Of a stretch of DNA of 18,557 nucleotides, positions 1 to 6,383 are shown piece by piece. Position numbers and translations under genes: made by a program. The stretch comes from Flavobacteriales bacterium UBA1820 (GTDB lineage Bacteria; Bacteroidota; Bacteroidia; Flavobacteriales; UBA1820): NCBI GenBank assembly GCA_002314265.1, contig DCEW01000010.1:14388-32944 (forward strand). Reading direction: 5' to 3'. The notes under the pieces were generated by a model that made no database searches, was not told where the DNA came from, and saw nothing but the letters and a program-made list of their open reading frames with translations. Every line of letters begins with the position of its first letter. Position 1 is the first letter of the stretch.

Positions 1-42
1 GCACAAGGGCCGCCCGTTTTTGTCCGCACGAGGGGCGTCGGA

Positions 43-699
43 TTACAGTTTTTCCCCGAAAGCCAGATCGCCGGCGTCGCCCAGTCCCGGGACGATGTAT
101 TTGTCTTCGTTCAGCGCATCGTCCACCGTAGCGATCCACAGTTCGGCCGGATACGGAGCGAAATGATCGGCAATGGCCTTCACCCCGCAGGTCGATCCGA
201 TCACCGATACGATGTGGATGCAGCGCGGCGTGCCGCATTTTTTCAGTGCCTCGAAGACCGCCATGATGGACGAGCCGGTAGCCAGCATCGGGTCGGCGAT
301 GATCAGCACTTTCCCCTCGAGGGAGGGCGAAGCGAGGTATTCGACCACGATGTCGAAATCGTGGCTGCCTTCCCGGTGGCGCCGGTAGGCCGAGATAAAC
401 GTGTTTTGCGCCTGGTCGAAACAGTCCAGCAGCCCTCCGTGCAGCGGAAGTCCCGCCCGCAGGATCGAGCAGATGACTACCTCGTCTTGGAGTACGGCAC
501 AGGATTTTGTCCCCAGCGGGGTAGTTACCTTCTGGGACTGGTAGGCGAGCGTTTTGGAAAGTTCGTATCCGAGAAGCTCCCCTACGCGGGCCAGGTTGCG
601 GCGAAAGCGCATGCGGTCTTTCTGGAGGTTTACATCGCGTAGTTGGGCGATGTAGGTACTGAGCAGGGATTTTTCCTGGCTGTAGTCATGTATTTTCAT
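43..699 (-). CDS. upp: Uracil phosphoribosyltransferase
   Basis: This 218-aa cytosolic enzyme converts uracil and PRPP to UMP in pyrimidine salvage. The type-I phosphoribosyltransferase PRPP loop DPMLATGSS lies at residues 136-144, preceded by the hydrophobic strand VLIIA. The C-terminal uracil-binding segment YIVPGLGDAGD is at 201-211. Both are hallmarks of the UPRT family, whose members are usually about 210-220 aa. The reading frame stays open to position 915, but that extension would run through the tRNA-Phe gene and its terminator. The ATG at 699, followed by MKIHDYSQ, lies about 28 nt downstream of a clear Bacteroidota promoter box and is therefore preferred. The gene appears to be a single transcription unit. 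No downstream terminator is visible before the window edge. Confidence 0.95.
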   Translation of the reverse strand: MKIHDYSQEKSLLSTYIAQLRDVNLQKDRMRFRRNLARVGELLGYELSKTLAYQSQKVTTPLGTKSCAVLQDEVVICSILRAGLPLHGGLLDCFDQAQNTFISAYRRHREGSHDFDIVVEYLASPSLEGKVLIIADPMLATGSSIMAVFEALKKCGTPRCIHIVSVIGSTCGVKAIADHFAPYPAELWIATVDDALNEDKYIVPGLGDAGDLAFGEKL

Positions 700-727
700 C
701 GTCTGTCGTTTTTTTCGATCCTGAAAA

Positions 728-757
728 CAAATGTAACGATTAATTTCCCTCCTCAAA
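728..757 (-). promoter_or_regulatory. Probable upp promoter (Bacteroidota sigma-ABfr type)
   Basis: Read on the minus strand, TTTG (754-757) is followed after 18 nt by TACATTTG (728-735), matching the Bacteroidota -33 TTTG and -7 TAnnTTTG consensus. It ends about 28 nt before the upp ATG. The spacer is slightly shorter than the 20-21 nt of the other promoters in this window. Confidence 0.6.
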
Positions 758-836
758 GGAAAGGTTGGGGGAAAAACGGACTTTTTGTCGGGAGTTTGCG
801 GGAGTGGAGGGATCTTTTCAGGCCAAGTAAGCGGAT

Positions 837-871
837 AAAAAGATTGCGGCAACCGTACCGGTTGCCGCAAT
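837..871 (-). terminator. Intrinsic terminator of tRNA-Phe
   Basis: A 13-bp perfect inverted repeat (arms 843-855 and 859-871, 3-nt spacer, GC-rich core) is followed on the minus strand by C and then T5 (841-837). It lies 12 nt downstream of the tRNA-Phe 3' end and so isolates that gene from upp. Confidence 0.85.
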
Positions 872-883
872 GGTCGTTTTGTG

Positions 884-956
884 TGGTACCCCCAGGAATC
901 GAACCAGGGACACAAGGATTTTCAGTCCTTTGCTCTACCAACTGAGCTAGGGTACC
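884..956 (-). tRNA. tRNA-Phe (anticodon GAA)
   Basis: The reverse complement folds into a complete 73-nt cloverleaf. It has acceptor stem GGTACCC/GGGTACC with discriminator A, D-arm GCTC-AGTTGGTA-GAGC, anticodon arm AAGGA-CTGAAAA-TCCTT with anticodon GAA, a 5-nt variable loop and T-arm CCTGG-TTCGATT-CCTGG. CCA is not encoded. It has its own promoter upstream and a terminator downstream. Confidence 0.97.
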
Positions 957-968
957 TTTACAGCGGTG

Positions 969-1001
969 CAAATATAGGGTTAAATTTTTGAAACTGCCAA
1001 A
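969..1001 (-). promoter_or_regulatory. Probable promoter of tRNA-Phe
   Basis: On the minus strand TTTG (998-1001) is followed after 21 nt by TATATTTG (969-976), a full match to the Bacteroidota TAnnTTTG -7 element. The box ends 12 nt before the mature tRNA 5' end. Confidence 0.7.
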
Positions 1002-1020
1002 TTTTTTTCCGGAAAACCGC

Positions 1021-1042
1021 AAAAAAGCATTCCGAAGCCTTT
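1021..1042 (-). terminator. Weak candidate terminator of speA
   Basis: On the minus strand, about 14 nt after the speA stop codon, a short stem (AAAG, bulged G, C pairing with GCTTT) encloses an 8-nt loop and runs into T6 (1026-1021). The stem is short and AT-rich, so the call rests mainly on the T-tract and the position. Confidence 0.3.
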
Positions 1043-1055
1043 CACAGAGGATCTT

Positions 1056-2453
1056 TTATTCGGTATAGCCCAGGATCTTCATGAATTCCTCGGCCGTCTG
1101 TTCCTTGCGGAAGACACGATCCGTATAGTTCCCCTGCGCATCTTTGTCCACGATGATGTGTTGTGGCTGAGGGATCAGGCAATGCTGGATGCCCCCCACC
1201 CCGCCCAGTTCGTCCTGGTAGGCTCCGGTATTGAAAAATCCGATGTAAAGCGGTTTTTTCTCGCTGAATTTCGGCATGTAGATGGCATTGACGTGCTGTT
1301 CGGAGTTGTAGAAGTCGTCCGAGTCGCAGGTCAGCCCTCCCATCAGCACCCGTTCGTACGGGTCGCGCCAGCGGTTGATGGGCAGCAGGACAAAACGCTG
1401 GTTGATGGCCCAGGCGTCCGGTAGGGTGGTCATGAACGAGGAGTTGATCATGTCCCAGCGTTCCCGATCGTTCTGCTCCTTTTGGTGCATCACTTCGTAG
1501 ATGGTCGCCCCGCTCTCCCCGACGGTAAAGGTGCCGAATTCGGTAAAGATGTTCGGTACCGGGATTTCCCGGTCTTCGCACATCATCTTGATCTGACCGA
1601 TGATCTCGTCGGCCATGTACTGGTAGTCGTACTCGAAGGCCAGGGAAGTCTTGATGGGGAAGCCCCCGCCGATGTTGAGCGAGTCGAGTTCCGGGCAGTC
1701 CTTTTTCAGGTCGGCGTACACCTTGAGGCATTTGAGCAGTTCGTTCCAGTAGTAGGCGCTGTCCTTGATACCGGTGTTGATGAAAAAGTGGAGCATCTTC
1801 AGCCGAACCTTCGGGTGGTTTTTGATCACCCGGCGGTACAGGGGAGCGATGTCGCGGTACTTGATGCCCAGACGCGAAGTGTAGAAGGTGAATTTCGGTT
1901 CCTCTTCCGAGGCGATGCGGATGCCGATCTCGAAGGGGCGGTCGATCGCTTGGCAGAGGTAGTCTATTTCGTCCTCGTTGTCGATGATGGGGATCGTATT
2001 CGGGTGGCCGGTGTTGATCAGCCGGGCGATGTAGTCGATGTACTTGCCCCGTTTGAATCCGTTGCACAGGATGTAGCTGTCTTTGGCCAGGCGTCCTTCG
2101 GCGATCAGTTTTTCCACGATGGGGATGTCGTAGGCCGAGGAAGTCTCGATGTGGATGTCGTTCTTGAGCGCTTCGTGCAGGATGAAGCTGTAATGCGAAC
2201 TTTTGGTGCAGTAACAGTAGTTGTACGAAGCGTGGTAATCGTTCTTCTGCATCGCCTGGGCGAAGATGCGCTTGGCCCGCTGGATGTTTTCCGAGATGCG
2301 CGGCAGGTAGGTCAGGCGCAGCGGAGTTCCGTATTTCTCGATCAGCCCCATCAGATCGATGCCGTGAAAGGTGAGGTTGTCTCCTTTGAGGTCGAATTCT
2401 TCCTGCGGGAAGTAGAACGTCTGGTCGATCAGGTCTATGTAACTTGTTTTCAT
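1056..2453 (-). CDS. speA: Arginine decarboxylase (PLP fold-III), SpeA-like
   Basis: This 465-aa protein resembles the arginine decarboxylases annotated in Bacteroidota, which turn arginine into agmatine for polyamine synthesis. The alanine-racemase/ornithine-decarboxylase-like fold is supported by several motifs. The PLP lysine is K84 in YCYCTKSSH, the glycine loop NIGGGFP is at 260-266, EFGTF at 305-309 takes the place of the classical EPGR, CDSDD around C376 supplies the cross-subunit active-site cysteine, and FNTGAYQDELGG is at 407-418. It is much shorter than the roughly 630-aa proteobacterial SpeA. The ATG at 2453 is chosen because the 10 upstream in-frame codons look non-coding. The exact substrate (arginine versus a related diamino acid) is inferred from family resemblance. 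Confidence 0.82.
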   Translation of the reverse strand: MKTSYIDLIDQTFYFPQEEFDLKGDNLTFHGIDLMGLIEKYGTPLRLTYLPRISENIQRAKRIFAQAMQKNDYHASYNYCYCTKSSHYSFILHEALKNDIHIETSSAYDIPIVEKLIAEGRLAKDSYILCNGFKRGKYIDYIARLINTGHPNTIPIIDNEDEIDYLCQAIDRPFEIGIRIASEEEPKFTFYTSRLGIKYRDIAPLYRRVIKNHPKVRLKMLHFFINTGIKDSAYYWNELLKCLKVYADLKKDCPELDSLNIGGGFPIKTSLAFEYDYQYMADEIIGQIKMMCEDREIPVPNIFTEFGTFTVGESGATIYEVMHQKEQNDRERWDMINSSFMTTLPDAWAINQRFVLLPINRWRDPYERVLMGGLTCDSDDFYNSEQHVNAIYMPKFSEKKPLYIGFFNTGAYQDELGGVGGIQHCLIPQPQHIIVDKDAQGNYTDRVFRKEQTAEEFMKILGYTE

Positions 2454-2688
2454 CCTTTTGATGCAAATTTTTGAGGGGGACAAAGCCCGGTGGAACGATG
2501 GGAGAAAAAGAAACCGGGAGGGGAGGGGACGGATCCCGAAAAGCGGTACACTTGCAAAAGCCCCCGCAGAAAGGGATCACCGGTGCGGGCCGGGGCTTCA
2601 GATGCGGATGAAAAACACGCAGCGGCGTGTAAAAACGGGAAAGAATTTTTTCAATGCCTGCTATCTATCAGTGCGATGGAACGAATAT

Positions 2689-2734
2689 TTTTTGTCCCGC
2701 TGGAAGTCGGGAACGGCTTTCAGCGGGACAAAAA
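2689..2734. repeat. 21-bp hairpin with 4-nt loop, T-rich 5' and A-rich 3' ends
   Basis: The arms 2689-2702 and 2721-2734 are perfectly complementary over 14 bp (TTTTTGTCCCGCTG). Pairing continues inward through 2703-2709/2714-2720 with two G-U pairs to a GGAA loop (2710-2713). Because the T-tract is part of the 5' arm and A follows the 3' arm on either strand, it is not a standard intrinsic terminator in either direction. Its role is unknown. Confidence 0.7.
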
Positions 2735-2760
2735 TACGTAATTTTTTCAATTTTTTTCAA
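2729..2760 (-). promoter_or_regulatory. Candidate speA promoter
   Basis: On the minus strand TTG (2758-2760) is followed after 21 nt by TATTTTTG (2729-2736), fitting the TTG / TAnnTTTG pattern with the same 21-nt spacer seen for tRNA-Phe and ilv. The -7 element is embedded in the end of the long hairpin, so transcription would start inside the inverted repeat. The next gene downstream is speA. Confidence 0.45.
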
Positions 2761-2880
2761 TGCTTCTCCCTTCGGGATGTTTTTGCCTTTGGGCGAAGTC
2801 TTTGCGGGGTGGCCACGAGCACTCCGGCCCTTCGGACTTTTGGGTACTACCTTCGCAGCCGTTCCGGAGGGAGAGAGGGC

Positions 2881-3372
2881 TTATTTTGCTTGCTCGCGTA
2901 CCCGGGCGCTGGCGGCATAGACCTTTTCCTTCATCGCTTCCTTGAAGTCCACGATACGCTGGTGGAGCTGCGGGTCGGCTACCGAAAGGATCTGTGCGGC
3001 CAGGATGCCTGCGTTGCGGGCGCCGTCCAGGGCGACGGTGGCTACCGGCACACCCGAAGGCATTTGCAGCATCGAGAGGATGGAGTCCCAGCCGTCGATC
3101 GAGTTGGACGATTTGATGGGAACAGCGATCACCGGCATGGCGCTCACCGCGGCGACAAATCCGGCCAGGTGGGCGGCGCCGCCCGCTCCGGCGATGATCA
3201 CGGCTACTCCGCGCTGGTAAGCTCCCCGGGCATAGTCCAATACCCGTTCGGGCGTGCGGTGGGCGGACATGACATCCATTTCGGTTTCGACACCCAGTTC
3301 GTGCAGGACGGCTTCGGCCTGCTGCATGATTTTCAGGTCGGAGTCCGACCCCATGATGATACCTACTTTCAT
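2881..3372 (-). CDS. purE: N5-carboxyaminoimidazole ribonucleotide mutase (PurE)
   Basis: This 163-aa soluble enzyme interconverts N5-CAIR and CAIR in de novo purine synthesis (class I PurE; usual length about 160-170 aa). GSDSD at residues 8-12 is the nucleotide-phosphate loop, SAHRTP at 36-41 carries the catalytic His38, and GAGGAAHLAG at 62-71 is the second signature. The ATG at 3372 (MKVGIIMGSDSD) begins directly at the first beta strand, as in the family, so the longer upstream open frame is not used. No purK is adjacent. The gene lies 110 nt downstream of lepA on the same strand with no recognisable promoter or terminator between them, so read-through from lepA is possible. Confidence 0.95.
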   Translation of the reverse strand: MKVGIIMGSDSDLKIMQQAEAVLHELGVETEMDVMSAHRTPERVLDYARGAYQRGVAVIIAGAGGAAHLAGFVAAVSAMPVIAVPIKSSNSIDGWDSILSMLQMPSGVPVATVALDGARNAGILAAQILSVADPQLHQRIVDFKEAMKEKVYAASARVREQAK

Positions 3373-3482
3373 ACGTTTGTTATATGTTTTTTGTCTTTCT
3401 GTGTTCAGACGGCGCACGGGAGTATTGTCCGGCAGGGGATCTTTTCGGCCCTCGGCGGAAATCCCGGGGGACGAGAGCGGGG

Positions 3483-5282
3483 TCAGTCGTCCGAGAGACG
3501 GAGCACGGCCATGAAGGCCGACTGGGGTACTTCGACCCGGCCGATCTGCCGCATGCGTTTTTTGCCTTGTTTCTGTTTTTCGAGCAGCTTGCGTTTGCGG
3601 GAGATGTCGCCTCCGTAGCACTTGGCGGTAACGTCCTTGCGGACAGCCTTGATCGTTTCGCGGGCGATGATCTTGGCGCCGATGGCCGCCTGGAGCGGAA
3701 TGTCGAACTGCTGGCGGGGGATCAGGCCGCGGAGCTTCTCGACGATCTTCTTGCCGATGTTGTACGCATTGGCGCGGTGTACCAGCGAGGAGAGTGCATC
3801 GACCGGTTCGCCGTTGATCAGGATATCGACCTTGACCAGGTCGGCCTGGCGGAAGTCGATGGGCGTGTAGTCGAACGAGGCGTATCCGCGCGAGAGGGAC
3901 TTGAGCCGGTCGTAAAAGTCGAACACCACTTCGGCCATCGGCAACTCGAAGATGAGTTCCACCCGGGTGGGGGTGAGGTACGACTGGTTCTTGAGTACGC
4001 CCCGTTTGGCAATGCAGAGTTCCATCACCGGACCGATGTATTCGGATTGGGTGATGATCGAGGCGCGGATATAGGGCTCCTCCACACGGTCCAGCCGCGA
4101 GGGGTCGGGCAGTTCCGAGGGGTTGTGGATGGTCAGGGGATGGTTGCGGTCGGAGGTCTGGTACACGCGGTACGATACGTTGGGGACGGTGGTGATGACC
4201 GTCATGCCGAATTCGCGTTCCAGACGCTCCTGGATGATCTCTAGGTGCAGCATTCCCAGGAATCCGCAGCGGAAACCGAAGCCCAGTGCGGCGGACGATT
4301 CGGCTTCGAAGGTCAGGGCGGCGTCGTTCAGGTGGAGTTTTTCCATCGACGAGCGCAGTTCCTCGTAGTCTTCGGTGTCCACCGGGTAGATGCCGGCGAA
4401 GACCATGGGCTTGACCTCCTCGAAGCCCTCGATGGGTTGGGCGGCCGGGCGTTCGACCGAAGTGATGGTGTCGCCCACTTTGACTTCGACGGCTTCCTTG
4501 ATGCCCGAAATGACATATCCTACGTCGCCGGCCGAGATCTGTTTTTTGGCTTGTTTTTTGAGTTTGAGGGTGCCTACCTCGTCGGCAAGGTAGGACTTGC
4601 CGGTGGCCATGAATTTGACCTTTTCCCCTTGGTGGATGGTGCCGTTGACCACTTTGTAGTAAGCCTCCACGCCGCGGAACGAATTGAACACCGAGTCGAA
4701 TACCAGAGCCTGAAGCGGTGCGTCCGGATCGCCTTCCGGAGCGGGGATGCGTTCCACGATGGCGCGCAGAATGTCCTCAACCCCTTGTCCGGTCTTGCCC
4801 GAGGCGTAGATGATGTCCTCCGGACGGCAGTCGATCAGGGCGACGATGTCGTCCGCTACTTCTTCCGGTTTGGCCGAGGGAAGGTCGATCTTGTTGAGCA
4901 CCGGGATGATGGTCAGCCCGTTTTCCAAGGCCAGGTACAGGTTGGAGATGGTCTGCGCCTGGATGCTCTGGGCGGCGTCCACTACCAGCAGCGCCCCTTC
5001 GCAGGCGGCGATCGAACGCGATACTTCGTACGAGAAGTCCACGTGTCCCGGGGTGTCGATTAGGTTGAGGATGTATTTTTCCCCGTCGAGCACATAATTC
5101 ATCTGGATGGCGTGGCTTTTGATGGTGATGCCGCGCTCGCGCTCCAGGTCCATGTCGTCGAGCAGTTGGTCCTGTTTTTCCCGTTCGGAAACGGTTTTGG
5201 TGTATTCCAACAGCCGGTCGGCCAGGGTGGACTTGCCGTGATCGATGTGGGCGATGATGCAGAAATTGCGAATGTTTTTCAT
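3483..5282 (-). CDS. lepA: Elongation factor 4 (LepA, ribosomal back-translocase GTPase)
   Basis: This 599-aa translational GTPase matches the normal LepA length. The GTP-binding motifs are G1 AHIDHGKST (residues 11-19), G2 RGITIKSH (50-57), G3 DTPGHVDF (76-83) and G4 NKID (130-133). After the EF-G-like domains the LepA-specific C-terminal domain is present, with the tail segment [20 protein letters not shown] that distinguishes LepA from EF-G and BipA. Known family roles are ribosome binding and remodelling of stalled or assembling ribosomes. The start at 5282 gives the canonical [19 protein letters not shown]. The 12 in-frame codons upstream overlap the promoter region and are excluded. It is transcribed divergently from the DedA gene. 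Confidence 0.97.
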   Translation of the reverse strand: MKNIRNFCIIAHIDHGKSTLADRLLEYTKTVSEREKQDQLLDDMDLERERGITIKSHAIQMNYVLDGEKYILNLIDTPGHVDFSYEVSRSIAACEGALLVVDAAQSIQAQTISNLYLALENGLTIIPVLNKIDLPSAKPEEVADDIVALIDCRPEDIIYASGKTGQGVEDILRAIVERIPAPEGDPDAPLQALVFDSVFNSFRGVEAYYKVVNGTIHQGEKVKFMATGKSYLADEVGTLKLKKQAKKQISAGDVGYVISGIKEAVEVKVGDTITSVERPAAQPIEGFEEVKPMVFAGIYPVDTEDYEELRSSMEKLHLNDAALTFEAESSAALGFGFRCGFLGMLHLEIIQERLEREFGMTVITTVPNVSYRVYQTSDRNHPLTIHNPSELPDPSRLDRVEEPYIRASIITQSEYIGPVMELCIAKRGVLKNQSYLTPTRVELIFELPMAEVVFDFYDRLKSLSRGYASFDYTPIDFRQADLVKVDILINGEPVDALSSLVHRANAYNIGKKIVEKLRGLIPRQQFDIPLQAAIGAKIIARETIKAVRKDVTAKCYGGDISRKRKLLEKQKQGKKRMRQIGRVEVPQSAFMAVLRLSDD

Positions 5283-5322
5283 ACGTGTGATAAAAAGCAA
5301 GGGCACTTTGCGCGCCAAAGGT

Positions 5323-5330
5323 CAAAGGTA
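5323..5330 (-). promoter_or_regulatory. Candidate lepA promoter -7 element
   Basis: TACCTTTG on the minus strand matches TAnnTTTG and lies 40 nt upstream of the lepA ATG. No TTTG is present at the expected -33 distance, so only half of the promoter signature is seen. Confidence 0.45.
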
Positions 5331-5394
5331 GTGTTTTTCCCGAATTTTTTGTCCCGCGCGGAGCGGGCAGGGCGAAAAATCGGGAGATTCTTTT

Positions 5395-5402
5395 TATTTT
5401 CG
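5395..5402 (+). promoter_or_regulatory. Weak candidate promoter -7 element for the DedA gene
   Basis: TATTTTCG differs from TAnnTTTG at one position and ends 26 nt before the ATG at 5429. There is no matching -33 TTTG. The placement in a divergent intergenic region makes a promoter here necessary, but the exact box is uncertain. Confidence 0.25.
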
Positions 5403-5428
5403 CAAAGTAAAAACCGAAGTTTTCCCGT

Positions 5429-6085
5429 ATGGAATCCGCAGAATTCATCCAAGCGATCCTCGACAACCTCAATTACTTCTGGATCACGGTCCTGATGGCG
5501 ATCGAGAGTTCGTTTATCCCCTTTCCTTCCGAACTGGTCGTCCCCCCGGCGGCCTACATGGCGGCCATCGACGGCAAGATGAGCATTTCGCTGGTGGTGC
5601 TGTTCGCTACCCTGGGTGCGGACATCGGCGCGCTGTTCAATTACTACCTGGCGCGTTGGCTGGGACGCCCCATCGTTTACCGCTTTGCCAACAGTCGTTT
5701 GGGGCACATGTGCCTGATCGACCAGGAAAAGGTACAGAAGGCCGAGGATTATTTTGACAAACACGGAGCGGTGTCCACTTTCGTGGGACGTCTGTTGCCG
5801 GCCATCCGCCAGCTGATCTCCATTCCGGCGGGACTGGCGCGGATGAAACTGGGTCCCTTCCTGCTCTACACGACTCTCGGCGCGGGCATCTGGAACGGCA
5901 TCCTGGCAGCCATCGGGTACTATCTCTCCACCGTGCCGGGGATCAATACCCGGGAACAGTTGCAGGAGAAGATCAACCAGTACAGCCACGAGATGGGGTA
6001 TCTTTTTATCGCCGTGTGTGCGGTAGTGGTAGCTTTTCTGGTGTACAAGGCCCTGCGCAAGAAAAAAAATCCCCGGACGGAATAA
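5429..6085 (+). CDS. DedA-family (SNARE-associated/VTT domain) inner membrane protein
   Basis: This 218-aa polytopic membrane protein has the DedA signatures: glutamate E26 followed by FPFPSE (30-35), and FVGRLLPAIR (118-127) followed by SIPAG (131-135), the F-x-GR-x(3)-P-x(2)-R motif. Hydrophobic stretches lie at about 14-45, 52-75, 115-165 (re-entrant plus transmembrane) and 188-206. The basic tail KALRKKKNPR is likely cytoplasmic. DedA proteins support membrane homeostasis and envelope integrity, and some members are undecaprenyl-phosphate or phospholipid transporters. Which substrate this one handles cannot be read from the sequence. It sits alone between the divergent lepA and the ilv leader. 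Confidence 0.92.
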   Translation: MESAEFIQAILDNLNYFWITVLMAIESSFIPFPSELVVPPAAYMAAIDGKMSISLVVLFATLGADIGALFNYYLARWLGRPIVYRFANSRLGHMCLIDQEKVQKAEDYFDKHGAVSTFVGRLLPAIRQLISIPAGLARMKLGPFLLYTTLGAGIWNGILAAIGYYLSTVPGINTREQLQEKINQYSHEMGYLFIAVCAVVVAFLVYKALRKKKNPRTE

Positions 6086-6134
6086 GCCTTTTTTATAAAA
6101 AAACGTCCCCGGGTGTAAAAAAGTCAAGAAAACA

Positions 6135-6167
6135 TTTGGAACGAAAGGAAAGTTCGCATTACATTTG
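6135..6167 (+). promoter_or_regulatory. Promoter of the ilv-leu operon
   Basis: TTTG (6135-6138) is followed after 21 nt by TACATTTG (6160-6167), a full Bacteroidota promoter match. Transcription should start near 6172-6175, giving a 5' untranslated stretch of only about 15-20 nt before the leader-peptide ATG at 6190. Confidence 0.75.
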
Positions 6168-6189
6168 TCGGGTCAATAAAAAAAACACA

Positions 6190-6267
6190 ATGAAAAATGC
6201 CGTTGCTCTAATTGGCGTCCTGCTGCTGCCCGTGGTCATTACCCCAGGGAGTGAGAAAGGCGCGTGA
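6190..6267 (+). CDS. Branched-chain amino acid operon leader peptide (attenuator ORF)
   Basis: This 25-codon ORF encodes a peptide beginning [19 protein letters not shown] and ending GSEKGA. Residues 5-17 contain ten branched-chain residues out of thirteen: Val 5, 10, 15, 16; Leu 7, 11, 12, 13; Ile 8, 17. Thr18 follows. Leu7 is encoded by CTA, a codon that looks rare beside the CTG/CTC-dominated genes downstream. The ORF begins just downstream of a strong promoter match, and its last codons (6249-6261) form one arm of an antiterminator helix. This is the arrangement of classical ilv/leu leader peptides. It is not expected to have a function as a protein. Ribosome stalling at Val, Leu or Ile codons would sense charged-tRNA supply. 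Confidence 0.88.
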   Translation: MKNAVALIGVLLLPVVITPGSEKGA

Positions 6268-6311
6268 AGTTGCGGCCGTTTTTCGGACACATACGAAAGC
6301 CTTTCTCACTC
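6249..6311 (+). promoter_or_regulatory. Antiterminator helix of the ilv-leu attenuator
   Basis: Arm 6249-6261 (GAGTGAGAAAGGC) is perfectly complementary over 13 bp to 6299-6311 (GCCTTTCTCACTC), with a 37-nt loop. The 3' arm is also the 5' arm of the terminator hairpin, so the two structures exclude each other. The 5' arm lies inside codons 20-24 of the leader peptide. A ribosome that reaches the stop codon covers it and favours termination, whereas a ribosome stalled upstream in the Val/Leu/Ile codons leaves much or all of it free. Confidence 0.85.
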
Positions 6312-6329
6312 GGTGAGAGAGGCTTTTTT
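6296..6329 (+). terminator. Intrinsic terminator of the ilv-leu attenuator
   Basis: The stem 6298-6309 pairs with 6313-6324 (12 bp, one T-G pair, loop TCG) and can be extended by two A-T pairs. It ends in T6 (6324-6329). It sits 28 nt beyond the leader-peptide stop and before every plausible ilvD start, so termination here would silence the operon. Confidence 0.9.
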
Positions 6330-6383
6330 CGATCCTGCTCATTTTGCATGAAAACAAAAGATACCGTCATGGAAAAAGAAGAA

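Larger units (their letters stand above)
2454..2880 (-). other. speA upstream / purE downstream intergenic region
   Basis: This 427-nt gap contains no convincing gene on either strand. It holds a probable speA promoter (2729-2760), a long hairpin (2689-2734) and a smaller hairpin at 2615-2630 (6-bp stem ACACGC/GCGTGT, followed by four T on the minus strand). A nested stem at about 2558-2598 (AAGCCCC/GGGGCTT outside, GC-rich inside) is also visible. If the promoter call is right, the speA mRNA has a leader of roughly 270 nt. The 12-mer GCATTGAAAAAA occurs twice on the minus strand, at 2652-2763 spacing (2646-2657 and 2752-2763). No known riboswitch class was recognised. Confidence 0.5.

Noticed and set aside
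3373..3482. Separate purE promoter in the lepA-purE gap
   Set aside because: No TAnnTTTG match with a suitable -33 element was found on the minus strand, so co-transcription with lepA cannot be excluded and no promoter is called.
2458..3618. Plus-strand open frame across the speA-purE gap and purE
   Set aside because: It overlaps purE in antisense and has no recognisable motif or promoter. The part in the gap reads as low-quality Lys/Arg-rich sequence.
6086..6134. Terminator for the DedA gene
   Set aside because: T- and A-tracts (CTTTTTTATAAAAAAAC) are present, but the only GC pairing (GGACG/CGTCC) encloses the T-tract and is interrupted, so it is not a convincing intrinsic terminator.
6264..6383. 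Extension of ilvD upstream to 6264, 6348 or 6369
   Set aside because: 6264 would start inside the leader peptide and run through the terminator hairpin. 6348 and 6369 remain possible, but family sequence begins at MKNPLRS (6384).
6168..6383. T-box or other riboswitch upstream of ilvD
   Set aside because: There is no T-box sequence or specifier stem, and the leader peptide plus the two mutually exclusive helices explain the region fully.
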